Assembly: GCF_010682065.1 (NCBI RefSeq)
Contig: NZ_JAAGWG010000022.1
Span: forward strand, 1-64,000
Direction: 5' to 3'
From: Blastococcus saxobsidens
GTDB taxonomy: Bacteria > Actinomycetota > Actinomycetes > Mycobacteriales > Geodermatophilaceae
DNA length: 64,000 nucleotides
Below the pieces are notes generated by a model that saw only the letters and a program-made list of their open reading frames with translations, did no database searches and was not told the origin of the DNA. This document shows, in pieces, positions 15,425 through 23,381 of the stretch (positions within the stretch are counted from its first letter, which is position 1; the number at the start of each line of letters is the position of its first letter). The translations under genes and the position numbers were made by a program.

Positions 15425-16345
15425 ATGGACACGCCCACCCCGGAAGTGCAGACGATGCCGTTGGGTCTCTACGACGTCGTCCAGCTCGCGATCCTCGGTG
15501 CCGGGTTCGCCCTGCTCGCCTACGTCGTCTACTCCTGGAACAGCAAGGACGAGGTGTCGGCGCGGTACCGGCCCTCGGTGCTGGCGGGCCTGAGCCTGGC
15601 GGCGGTCGCCATGGTCGCCTACCTGATCCTGTACCTGGACTGGGACACCGGTTTCCGGCTCGAGGGCGATGTCCACGTGCCGAACGAGGAGGCGCGGACG
15701 ACGCTGGGCACCCGGTACATCGACTGGTCGATCACCGTCCCGCTGCTGACCGTCGAACTGCTCGCCGTCTGCTCGATCGCCGGTGCAGCCGCCCGCAGGT
15801 TGCGCTTCACGACGATGGCGGCGGCCTTCCTCATGATCGTCACCGGGTACATGGGGTCGCAGGTGCTGTCGCAGGGGCGGGACGCCACGGCGTTGGTGGT
15901 GTGGGGCCTGATCAGCACCGCGTTCTTCGTCTACCTGTACGTGGCGCTGATCGGCGCGGTCCGCGTCTCGCTGCCCACCATGGGCACGGAGGCCGCCGCG
16001 AGCCTGCGCAACGCCACCATCGTGCTGCTGAGCAGCTTCGGCGTGTACCCGCTGGTCTACGCCGTCCCCGTCTTCGTCGACGTCACGCCGGCCTGGTTCA
16101 CCGCGATGCAGGTGGGCTACTCGGCCGCCGACGTTATCGCCAAGGTGGGGTTCGGGGTGCTGACCCACAAGGTGGCCAAGCTGCGCACCGCCGAGGACGT
16201 CGCCGCTGGGCGCGACACCCACCCCGAGTCGGTGTGGTCGAGCAACGTGCACAAGAGCGACGCGGTGCTGCCCGAGCTGGCCCGGGTGTCGCCGGCCGTG
16301 CTGGCCGCGCTCCGGGCCGAGGGCGCCGTGCGCGACCGGCGTTGA
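15425..16345 (+). CDS. microbial rhodopsin, DTE-type (putative outward proton pump)
   Basis: 306 aa, seven helices. Helix C reads RYIDWSITVPLLTVELL: R97, D100, T104 and E111 align with bacteriorhodopsin R82, D85, T89 and D96, giving the Asp-Thr-Glu motif of proteorhodopsin-like outward H+ pumps. Helix G ADVIAKVGFG gives the counterion D236 and retinal Lys K240. L108 at the L93 position predicts green absorption. Helix E has WGLIST, with G161 at the Trp138 position, as in carotenoid-binding xanthorhodopsin. Helix F has F205 where Trp182 is usual. GGAG precedes the ATG. A charged 55-residue C-tail follows helix G. No retinal-synthesis gene lies in the window. Confidence 0.95.
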   Translation: MDTPTPEVQTMPLGLYDVVQLAILGAGFALLAYVVYSWNSKDEVSARYRPSVLAGLSLAAVAMVAYLILYLDWDTGFRLEGDVHVPNEEARTTLGTRYIDWSITVPLLTVELLAVCSIAGAAARRLRFTTMAAAFLMIVTGYMGSQVLSQGRDATALVVWGLISTAFFVYLYVALIGAVRVSLPTMGTEAAASLRNATIVLLSSFGVYPLVYAVPVFVDVTPAWFTAMQVGYSAADVIAKVGFGVLTHKVAKLRTAEDVAAGRDTHPESVWSSNVHKSDAVLPELARVSPAVLAALRAEGAVRDRR

Positions 16346-16420
16346 CCACGACGGACCGGGCCCGACCGGTGAGGGCGTCCGCGCGGCGGCGGATGCGGTG
16401 CCTCACCGGCCGGCGGGTGA

Positions 16421-16969
16421 TCAGGCGGAGCGGACGCCCCTGGCGACCTCGGAGGCGCGCTGCTGCTCGCCGGCGTAGGAGCTGATCGCGACCAGCGTGC
16501 CGGTCAGCGCAGGGATGACCCACTGCAGGGTGTCCAGCTGCTGCTGGGCCATCGCGACGTCGGCCTGCGCCACCTTGGTGCGCCGGCTCGGCTTCGTGCC
16601 CTTCTTGGACGGCACGGCCCCGGCGGCCGACACCCGCTGGCCGAGCACGCGGCTGTAGGCGGTGGCGCCCAGGGCCGCGGCGGTGACCAGGGTCTTCAGC
16701 GCCGACATGCCGGCCACCCCCTGCTGGGCGGCGACCCGCTGCTTGTTGGCGCGGAGCTGGCCGACGCTGCCGATCAGGTGGGCGCCGATCGCGGCGGCGT
16801 TGACCGGGGTCCAGCGGTCCCAGCCGGCGTTGGCGACCCGGCCGGTCGCGGCGTCGGTGCCGGCCTCGCCCGCGGCGGCGTTCAGCGCGACGGCGTTGGC
16901 CAGCGTGCCGCCGAACCAGGCGGAGAGACCGAGATCGTGGAGCGAGCGGGACAGGGTGTTGCGGGCCAT
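16421..16969 (-). CDS. hypothetical membrane protein, 182 aa
   Basis: ATG 16969 follows a strong AGGAGCTCTCC site. Hydrophobic stretches include LGLSAWFGGTLANAVALNAA, NAAAIGAHLIGSVG, ALKTLVTAAALGATAYSRVLG and VIPALTGTLVAISSYAG, so three to four membrane segments are likely. A basic linker (KKGTKPSRRTK) lies between the last two. No family with known function is recognised. It resembles uncharacterised actinobacterial membrane proteins with a SxWFGGxLxNAVAL start. It lies downstream of whiB on the same strand but about 95 bp away, and is convergent with the rhodopsin gene. Confidence 0.8.
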   Translation of the reverse strand: MARNTLSRSLHDLGLSAWFGGTLANAVALNAAAGEAGTDAATGRVANAGWDRWTPVNAAAIGAHLIGSVGQLRANKQRVAAQQGVAGMSALKTLVTAAALGATAYSRVLGQRVSAAGAVPSKKGTKPSRRTKVAQADVAMAQQQLDTLQWVIPALTGTLVAISSYAGEQQRASEVARGVRSA

Positions 16970-17064
16970 GGAGAGCTCCTCGGCAGACGGGTGGGGTGCT
17001 CCGTCCCTACCCGCGCCGTCGGGCCTCACGCCGGTTGCGCGCGATCGAAGGTCAGACGCGGCGC

Positions 17065-17580
17065 TCAGGCGCTGATCGAGCCGCCGCGCTGCTGGCGCAG
17101 CCGACGGCGCTCGCGCTCCGACAGCCCACCCCAGATGCCGAACCGCTCGTCGTTGGCCAGGGCGAACTCCAGGCACTGGGCCCGGACGGGGCAGCCGGTG
17201 CACACGCGCTTGGCGTCCCGCGTGGAGCCGCCCTTCTCCGGGAAGAACGCCTCCGGGTCGGTCTCGGCGCAGAGCGCGTCCATCCGCCACGACTCCTCGC
17301 CGGCGGGCTCCTCGGTCCAGGCCGGGGCCTCCGGCCACACGGTGGTGGCGGGCTCCGACTGCGGGGCGACCTCCCACTCGGGCGCGGCCGCCCACTCGGG
17401 CGCGGTCTCCCACCGGGGAGCGGGGGCCCACTCGGCGGCAGCCCACTGCGGGGCGGCGTAGGTCCCGGCGGGCTCGAACCGCTCGGCGGAGACGCGCGGC
17501 TCGGGGATGCGGGTCTCGGTCGCGAAGCCGGAGGCGCCGTCGTGGACCAGGGTCAGGGCGGGGCGGGAGAAGGAAGGCAT
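17065..17580 (-). CDS. whiB: WhiB-family iron-sulfur regulator (WhiB2/WhmD-like)
   Basis: 171 aa from ATG 17580 (GAGGAG site; an upstream GTG/ATG would add 10 residues). The Wbl domain occupies the last ~75 residues. Four Cys ligands for a 4Fe-4S cluster are C104, C127, C130 and C136 (LCAETDPEAFFPEKGG, then VCTGCPVRAQC), followed by the GIWGG turn and the basic tail RERRRLRQQR. The sequence FGIWGGLSERERRRL is closest to WhiB2/WhmD, which controls septation. Unusually, about 90 residues precede the domain, with repeated A-P-x-W elements (residues 42-100). Such a long Trp-rich extension is not typical of Wbl proteins. Confidence 0.93.
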   Translation of the reverse strand: MPSFSRPALTLVHDGASGFATETRIPEPRVSAERFEPAGTYAAPQWAAAEWAPAPRWETAPEWAAAPEWEVAPQSEPATTVWPEAPAWTEEPAGEESWRMDALCAETDPEAFFPEKGGSTRDAKRVCTGCPVRAQCLEFALANDERFGIWGGLSERERRRLRQQRGGSISA

Positions 17581-17743
17581 GGGAAGCTCCTCGATGGGTG
17601 ACGCACTCACTGCGGGTGACGGACCGGTACGGCCCGGCTGCTGAGAGTCACGTTACCGAGCCGTTATGCGGTTCGGCACTGGCAAGAACCGGACGAAAGC
17701 GTCTCGGTCTGTTGGTGGATTGTGTGCTGGCGGCCCGACGGGC

Positions 17744-18214
17744 TCAGCGCCGCAGGTGCTCCCGGAGGACACCGGTGAGCATCCGGTGGTCCGCGAGCTG
17801 GGGGAGCCCGGACACCGCGATCACGCCGACCGGACCGACATCGCGCACCAGGAGTGGGAACGCGCCGCCGTGCGCGGCGTACCGCACGGGATCAAGGCCG
17901 AACTCCGCCTCGAAGGTCGTGCCGCGCTCGATGCTGGCCTGGCGCACGTACAGCGAGCTGTGCCCGAACCGGTGCACGACCCGGCTCTTGCGCTCGATCC
18001 ACGACGCGTTGTCCGGGGTGGCGCCGGTCAGCGCCGCGGAGAAGAGGCGGTGCCCGTTCCGTGCGATCTCCACGGCGACCGGCGCGCCGGCCCCTCGGGC
18101 GGCGGTCACCAGTGCCGAGCCGAGCGTCCACGCGTCGTCGTTGGAGAAGGAGGAGAACTGCAGCTCGTCCTCCTCGGCGGCGAGCTCGGCGAGGGACGGG
18201 AAGGCGTCGGGCAT
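17744..18214 (-). CDS. haem-degrading-domain (DUF336/UPF0303) family protein
   Basis: 156 aa. The UPF0303 branch is recognised from NDDAWTLGSALVTAA, PVAVEIARNGHRLF, NASWIERKSRVVHRFGHSSLYV and the terminal YAAHGGAFPLLVRDVGPVGVIAVSGLPQLADHRML. Proteins of this fold bind haem or small ligands (HbpS, GlcG), but UPF0303 itself has no firm function. The adjacent iron-regulated siderophore reductase on the same strand, 124 bp upstream, is suggestive of iron/haem handling. AGGAA lies before the ATG. Confidence 0.85.
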   Translation of the reverse strand: MPDAFPSLAELAAEEDELQFSSFSNDDAWTLGSALVTAARGAGAPVAVEIARNGHRLFSAALTGATPDNASWIERKSRVVHRFGHSSLYVRQASIERGTTFEAEFGLDPVRYAAHGGAFPLLVRDVGPVGVIAVSGLPQLADHRMLTGVLREHLRR

Positions 18215-18338
18215 GACCCGTTCCTACCGTGCCGGTGCGCGACCGGCCGCCTCGGCACCACCGGGGTCGGGGAGCCGCTGCACCCGCGCCACGTGCCCGG
18301 CGACGCGCTCCTCGTGCCCTGGACCGTGCGCTGACCGG

Positions 18339-19202
18339 TCAGCGGATGACGGTCTCCTCGGCCTCGATGGCCGCGTTCCACTCCTGCTTGGTCGTCTGCC
18401 ACCGGTCCTCGGTGTCCCCGCGCCGCCAGTAGCCGGAGATCGAGGTCCAGGCCGGGTCCAGCCCGCGCTCGGCACGCAGGTGGCGGCGCAGTTCGCGCAC
18501 GGCGTAGGCCTCGCCGTGGACGAAGACGTGCCCGTTCCCGTCCGGCAGCGGCACCGCGCGCACCGCGTCGACCAGCCGCTCACCGGGCTCGGCCCCGCCC
18601 CGGTGCAGCCACCGCAGGTCGACGCCGCGGCCGACGGCGAGGTCGTGCTGCTCCTCCTCGGGGCCGGCGACCTCCACGAACGCCAGCGCGCGGGCACCGT
18701 CGGGCAGGCGGGCGAGCGCGGCTGCGATGGCGGGCAGCGCAGCCTCGTCACCGGCCAGCAGGTGCCAGTCGGCGTCCGGACGGGGCGCGTAACCGCCGCC
18801 GGGACCCATGAACTGGATCCGGTCGCCGGGGCGGGCGGCCGCCGCCCACGGGCCGGCCACGCCCTCGTCACCGTGGTGGACGAAGTCGATCGTCAGCTCC
18901 CCGGCGGCCGCGTCCCACGCCCGCACCGTGTAGGTGCGGGTGACCGGCCAGTGCACCTGCGGGTGGTCGGCCCGCACCTGCTCCACGTCGTAGGGCACGC
19001 CGTACGGGGCGCCGGCCGGCGGGAAGAGCAGCTTGACGTAGCGGTCGGTGAACTCGCCGTCGGGGAACCCGGCTAGCCCCGGGCCGCCCAGGACGACGCG
19101 GACCATGTGCGGGGTGACCCGCGAGGTGCGCACGACCTCACCGATCCGTGGGGTCCGCTTGCGGGGCGGGCCGCCCTCGCCGTTCCGTCGTGCCTCGCTC
19201 AT
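18339..19202 (-). CDS. siderophore-interacting FAD protein (ferric-siderophore reductase, SIP/ViuB family)
   Basis: 287 aa from ATG 19202 (GGGAG site). The FAD-binding half carries RTYTVRAWDAAAGELTIDFV and HHGDEGVAGPWAAAARPGD, the RxYTxR and HxxxGPAxxWA-like SIP motifs. A NAD(P)H half follows (HLLAGDEAALPAIAAALARL, FVHGEAYAVRELRRHL), ending in the SIP-typical SGYWRRGDTED. The enzyme releases iron from ferric siderophores in the cytosol by reduction. A near-perfect IdeR/DtxR palindrome 72 bp upstream indicates iron-dependent repression. No transport genes are adjacent. Confidence 0.93.
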   Translation of the reverse strand: MSEARRNGEGGPPRKRTPRIGEVVRTSRVTPHMVRVVLGGPGLAGFPDGEFTDRYVKLLFPPAGAPYGVPYDVEQVRADHPQVHWPVTRTYTVRAWDAAAGELTIDFVHHGDEGVAGPWAAAARPGDRIQFMGPGGGYAPRPDADWHLLAGDEAALPAIAAALARLPDGARALAFVEVAGPEEEQHDLAVGRGVDLRWLHRGGAEPGERLVDAVRAVPLPDGNGHVFVHGEAYAVRELRRHLRAERGLDPAWTSISGYWRRGDTEDRWQTTKQEWNAAIEAEETVIR

Positions 19203-19273
19203 CGCGCTCCGCTCCCGAATGGCGCGGCCGCCCCGCCGGACCGGGCCGGGCTCGCTGCCACGGACGACGGTAC

Positions 19274-19292
19274 AGAGGTAAGCCTTACCTTC
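19274..19292 (-). promoter_or_regulatory. IdeR/DtxR iron box
   Basis: AGGTAAGCCTTACCT (19276-19290) is a perfect 7-1-7 palindrome. In the 19-bp window it follows the TTAGGTTAGSCTAACCTAA consensus at most positions, with outer pairs deviating. It lies upstream of the siderophore reductase. The rest of 19203-19506 holds the 14-bp tandem array and no gene. Confidence 0.85.
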
Positions 19293-19356
19293 GGACAGCC
19301 AGGTCGTCGAACGACCGGGTGGGGGCCCGGATCCGGAGCAGTCCCCATCGGGGCCG

Positions 19357-19454
19357 CCCGGACACGACGGCCCGGACACGACGGCCCGGACACGACGGCC
19401 CGGACACGACGGCCCGGACACGACGGCCCGGACACGACGGCCCGGACACGACGG
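19357..19454. repeat. 14-bp tandem repeat, 7 perfect copies
   Basis: CCCGGACACGACGG is repeated seven times without a mismatch. It is flanked on both sides by GCCCGGATCCG (19325-19335 and about 19454-19464). It lies between the 3' end of the helicase gene and the iron box of the siderophore reductase, outside any gene. The unit is not a multiple of three and has no spacers, so it is a minisatellite (VNTR) and not a CRISPR. Confidence 0.95.
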
Positions 19455-19506
19455 CCCGGATCCGCGGGCCGGGACGCGAGAGTCCTGGTCCCCGCCGGGC
19501 CGGTGC

Positions 19507-21315
19507 TCAGCCCCGGCGGGTGCGCCCCCGGGGACCGCCCTGGCGTCCGCCGAGCGCGCGGCCGGCCGCGCGGCCCGCGGTCCGGCGGCCACCGGCTGCC
19601 GGCCGGGCGGCCCGGTCGCCGCCGCCGCGCCGTCCGGTGGGCACGCTGCACGGGCGGCAGGTGGTGAACCACGGTGCGATCGCGTTGCCGCACTCCACGC
19701 ACTTGCCGGAGCGGCCGAGCGCGATGGCGTCGGGGAGCAGCTCGGTGATGGTCTCGGCGCACTCCTCCTCGACCCAGGCGGCGTCCTCGCTGCTCAGGCC
19801 GGCGACCCCGGGGAACTGGCGCAGCAGCGCCTGGGCGTCCCGCGCCGCGGCGGCGGCCTGCTCGAACTCCTCGACACCGCCGCCACGGGGGACGTCGGGG
19901 AGCACGGTCTCCGGCTGGACCGGGAGGCCGGCGGCGTGCTGCAGCGCGGCCTTGGCCAGCACCAGCCAGCGGGTGCGCCGCGGCGGGTTGTAGTCGATGG
20001 GCAGATTGGCCAGCCGCCAGACGGTGTCCAGGTCGCCGACGGCGCCCAGCGGGCCGCGCAGCAGCGGCAGCAGGGCGTGCACCCGCAGCACCAGGCTGGT
20101 GACGTCGTCGGCGGTCATGGCCTCGTCGCGGGTGGCCGCCCGCGCCCAGGCCATCCAGCGGGTCAGCGCCTCGGGGAGGTCGACGGCCTCGAAGGCGCCG
20201 AGGTCCTCGAGCTCCGGGCGCAGCCGTGGGGCGCGCTTGGGCAGGTCGCTCATCTGGTCGCCCCGGGCGACCGTCGCGCCGGCGGCGACGAGGGCGGCCA
20301 CGGGCTTCAGCCCGGTCACGCCGATGAGGATGCCGGCGGCGCCGTGGCCGGTCAGGCCGTACCGGCCGGCCCGGCCGGCGATCTGGGCGGACTCCCAGGT
20401 GCGCAGCGGGCGCATCTCGGTGCCGTCGAACTTCGTCGTCTCGGCGAACAGCACGGTCGTGGCCGGCACGTTGATGCCGTGCCCGATCACGTCGGTGGTG
20501 ACCAGCACCTCCAGCTCACCGCTGGTGAACCGCTCGATGACCTCGCGGCGGGTGGCCGGGGGCAGCGCGCCGTAGAGCACCCCGACCTTGCCCGGCCGGT
20601 GCTGGTCGAGCTCCGCGGCGGCCGCGTACACCGCCTTGCGGGAGAAGGCGACGACGAGCGTCTGCGGGCGGACGCCCTCGGGGCGGACCGGGGCCTTGAG
20701 GACGTCGAGCCGGGAGAGCCGCTTGTGGTTGACGACCGTGATCCGCTCGGCGTCGGCCACCAGGGGCTTGAGCAGCAGGTAGGCCTCCGCCGCGGAGATC
20801 AGGTGCATCTGCCGGTACTCGCCGGTGAGCAGCAGCCGGGCCCAGTGGTGGCCGCGGTCGGGGTCGGCGACCCAGTGCGACTCGTCGAGCACGAGCATCT
20901 CGCCGCGCATCGGCGCCTTCTCGACGGTGCAGCAGACGATCGGCGCGAAGGGGTCGATCTCCTCCTCGCCCGTGGACAGGCCGACCGTCCCCTCGGGGAG
21001 CAGGGCCGCGAGCTTGGCGTAGGCCTCGTGGGCCAGCTGGCGCAGCGGCGCGGCGTAGACCCCGGATCCGGTGGCGGCCAGCGCCTGCAGCGACTCGTAG
21101 GTCTTGCCGGAGTTGGTGGGGCCGAGGTGGAAGACGACCTCGGCGGGGCGGACGGTCCGGCCCGGGAGCTCGGGGGCCGCGCCCTCGACCCAGCTCTGCT
21201 GTGCCCGCCGCTCCTCGCGCTCGGCCGCACGGTCGCTGGTGCGGGCCGACGACTGCCGGACTGCGGAGCGTTCCCGGCGGCGGGAGGTGGCGGGCTGGGG
21301 CTGGGTGTCGGGCAA
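19507..21315 (-). CDS. Suv3-like DEAD/DEAH-box RNA helicase with zinc ribbon
   Basis: 602 aa from TTG 21315, which has AAGGA 7 nt before it; GTG 21375 would add 20 residues. Walker A is GPTNSGKT, the Suv3 form. Then come YAAPLRQLAHEAYAKL, motif II DESH in VLDESHWVAD, and a second RecA domain with TTDVIGHGINVPATTVLF and QIAGRAGRYG (motif VI). After a helical region a zinc ribbon appears, CVECG-N-WFTTCRPC, and the tail is Arg/Gly-rich (GRRTAGRAAGRALGGRQGG), resembling RGG-like RNA-binding tails. It probably unwinds RNA or RNA/DNA duplexes. Bacterial relatives are uncharacterised. Confidence 0.86.
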   Translation of the reverse strand: MPDTQPQPATSRRRERSAVRQSSARTSDRAAEREERRAQQSWVEGAAPELPGRTVRPAEVVFHLGPTNSGKTYESLQALAATGSGVYAAPLRQLAHEAYAKLAALLPEGTVGLSTGEEEIDPFAPIVCCTVEKAPMRGEMLVLDESHWVADPDRGHHWARLLLTGEYRQMHLISAAEAYLLLKPLVADAERITVVNHKRLSRLDVLKAPVRPEGVRPQTLVVAFSRKAVYAAAAELDQHRPGKVGVLYGALPPATRREVIERFTSGELEVLVTTDVIGHGINVPATTVLFAETTKFDGTEMRPLRTWESAQIAGRAGRYGLTGHGAAGILIGVTGLKPVAALVAAGATVARGDQMSDLPKRAPRLRPELEDLGAFEAVDLPEALTRWMAWARAATRDEAMTADDVTSLVLRVHALLPLLRGPLGAVGDLDTVWRLANLPIDYNPPRRTRWLVLAKAALQHAAGLPVQPETVLPDVPRGGGVEEFEQAAAAARDAQALLRQFPGVAGLSSEDAAWVEEECAETITELLPDAIALGRSGKCVECGNAIAPWFTTCRPCSVPTGRRGGGDRAARPAAGGRRTAGRAAGRALGGRQGGPRGRTRRG

Positions 21316-21450
21316 GCAGTGTCCTTCGGGTGTGACGACAGGCCGGTCGACGCCAGTGGTGGCGGACCGTCGCACAGCACAACACGGACGGTGGCCGGTT
21401 CATGCCCCGGGGCCCCGGGACCCGCCGGGCGGCGTCCCGGGGCGGGGACC

Positions 21451-22485
21451 TCAGAGCTCGGCGCGGAGCTGCGCCGCCGCCTCGGCGAGCGAGCGCATCT
21501 TGCCGGCGGCCGCGGCCCGCGGCAGGTACTTCAGCCCGCAGTCGCTGGAGAGCACCAGCTTGTCGACGTCGACGTGGTCGAGCGCCCGCCGCACCCGGTC
21601 GGCGACCGTCTCGGGGGTCTCGACCTCGGGCGTGGAGAGGTCCAGGACGCCGAGCGCGACGCCCTTGCCGCGCAGCGGTCGCAGCGTCTGCGGGTCCAGC
21701 CGCGACTGGGCCGTCTCCACCGAGACGGTGTGGGCGGGGGTGTCGGCCAGCTCGGCGAGGAACGAGTAGCCCTCCGGGCGGTCGGCGACCATCGCGGCGT
21801 ACCCGAAGCAGAGGTGCACGTGCACCGGGCCGGGGGCGTCGGCGATGGCGCGGGTCAGCGCCTCGGCGCCGTAGCGGCGGGCGATCTCCGGGCGTGCCTG
21901 CAGCCACGGCTCGTCGACCTGCACGATGTCGGCGCCGGCGGCGAACAGGTCGGCGATCTCCTGGGCGACGACGTCGGCGTAGGCCAGCGCCAGCGCGCGG
22001 TCGTCGCCGTAGTGGTCGTCCTGCGACTGCTGGGCCATCGTGAACGGCCCCGGCACAGTGATCTTGACCGCGCGGTCGGTGTGCGCCCGGAGGAAGCGCA
22101 CGTCCTCGACCTGGACCGGCGCGGGACGGCGGAGCTCGCCGGTGACCCGGGGGACCGGGATGTCGATCCCCGAGCGGTTCCGCACCGTGCCGGGGTGCTC
22201 GAGGTCCAGCCCGTCCAGCGCGGTGGCGAAGTGGTTGGAGTAGGACTCCCGGCGGATCTCGCCGTCGGTGATGACGTCGAGCCCGGCCTCCTCCTGCGAC
22301 CGGATGGCGGCCAGCGTGGCGTCGTCCTGGGCCTCCTGCAGGAGCGGCGGCGGGATGCGCCAGAGCTCCTGCGCCCGCACCCGGGGCGGGAACTGGTGGC
22401 CCAGCCGGTCGCGGTCGATCAGCCAGTCGGGCTGGGGCAGGCTCCCGACGACCATCGTGGGCAGCGGGGGGAGCGACGCCGGCAT
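21451..22485 (-). CDS. core MetE-like cobalamin-independent methionine synthase family protein
   Basis: 344 aa, matching only the catalytic C-terminal half of MetE. Zinc ligands are visible: H and C in VHVHLCFG, E in HTVSVETAQSR and C in LVLSSDCGLKYLP. Start MVVGSLPQPDW and DEPWLQARPE are also family-typical. The N-terminal folate-binding half is absent, as in archaeal-type core enzymes and the MesA-D groups, which take methyl from corrinoid proteins or other donors. Donor and acceptor are unknown here. AGGAGG precedes the ATG. Confidence 0.85.
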   Translation of the reverse strand: MPASLPPLPTMVVGSLPQPDWLIDRDRLGHQFPPRVRAQELWRIPPPLLQEAQDDATLAAIRSQEEAGLDVITDGEIRRESYSNHFATALDGLDLEHPGTVRNRSGIDIPVPRVTGELRRPAPVQVEDVRFLRAHTDRAVKITVPGPFTMAQQSQDDHYGDDRALALAYADVVAQEIADLFAAGADIVQVDEPWLQARPEIARRYGAEALTRAIADAPGPVHVHLCFGYAAMVADRPEGYSFLAELADTPAHTVSVETAQSRLDPQTLRPLRGKGVALGVLDLSTPEVETPETVADRVRRALDHVDVDKLVLSSDCGLKYLPRAAAAGKMRSLAEAAAQLRAEL

Positions 22486-22588
22486 CCGGACCTCCTGACA
22501 GGGCGGCGCGGTGCCGCGAGCGGAATCGTGAACCCGGCCATCCTCGCCCGCCGGGGGCCGGGTGCGCCCGCCGGGCGGCCCCGCGGGG

Positions 22589-23209
22589 TCAGAGGGTCTC
22601 GGGCACCCGCAGCTCGGCGATCGAGAGGTCGAACTCCGCGGAGTCGAGCACCTCGATGCCCAGGGACGGGCCGAACTCCTCGCGGAACTCCCGCGCGCCC
22701 TCGGCGGAGGCCTCCAGGTCCGCCCGGGAGTCGTAGGTGACCGTCGCGACGGTCCTGCCCTCGTCCCGCCGCATCAGCACGCTCACGCTGCAGAACCCCG
22801 GCAGGTCGTCCAGCTTGGGCATGAGCGAGAGCCGGACGGCGTCCACGGCCTTGTCGACGGCGTCGGGGTCGGTGCGCAGCCAGGTGACGCGGGAGCAGGT
22901 GCCGGAGTGCGACTCGTGCACCCGGTGCATCGCGGCGATCTCCCACTCGTCGACCTGCGCCGTGCCCCCGAGCACCCCGAGGGTGCGCTCCTGCGACGTC
23001 CGGACGGCGTCCTGGCTGGCGTGCATGGCGGCCTCGTCACGCCACGACGTCGTGACGATGCACCGGCCGGTCTCGCGGTCGGCCAGCATCGACAGACCCA
23101 CGCAGCCCTCCAGCTGCCGCACCGCGGGCATGTCCTCGTCGCGGACGAAGGCGATGCCCTGCTCCACCGACTGCGGGTTGCCGTGGATCGTCGTCGATCG
23201 GGCGTACAT
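22589..23209 (-). CDS. tandem antibiotic-biosynthesis-monooxygenase-like (ABM) protein
   Basis: 206 aa with two ferredoxin-like alpha/beta-barrel repeats. The first half (TTIHGNPQSVEQGIAFV, then CVGLSMLADRETGRCIVTTSW) is mirrored by the second (RTDPDAVDKAVDAV, then FCSVSVLMRRDEGRTVATVTY). Such dimeric-barrel proteins act as cofactor-free monooxygenases, haem-degrading enzymes or stress-response proteins. No catalytic set is diagnostic here. It sits about 100 bp upstream of the core MetE gene on the same strand. Function unassigned. Confidence 0.8.
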   Translation of the reverse strand: MYARSTTIHGNPQSVEQGIAFVRDEDMPAVRQLEGCVGLSMLADRETGRCIVTTSWRDEAAMHASQDAVRTSQERTLGVLGGTAQVDEWEIAAMHRVHESHSGTCSRVTWLRTDPDAVDKAVDAVRLSLMPKLDDLPGFCSVSVLMRRDEGRTVATVTYDSRADLEASAEGAREFREEFGPSLGIEVLDSAEFDLSIAELRVPETL

Positions 23210-23381
23210 CGGCAGCCACCTCTCTCGCGGGTGCCCGGTCCCGGTGGTCCCGGCCGGCAGCGCCGTCGCAGCACAGCGTGCTCGACCGCCGGGCCGGCGG
23301 CAACACCGTCGCGCCGGGAGGGGCCGGGCCGGCGGCGGGGGACGAACTGCCTGCGTGCGCCGCCCGTGGCAGGCTCGCCGG

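Noticed and set aside
18245-18337. Plus-strand fragment reading HPRHVPGDALLVPWTVR before a stop
   Set aside because: Looks protein-like but has no start or recognisable family; possibly a remnant, not enough to call.
19357-19454. CRISPR array
   Set aside because: Units are contiguous without spacers and no cas genes are near.
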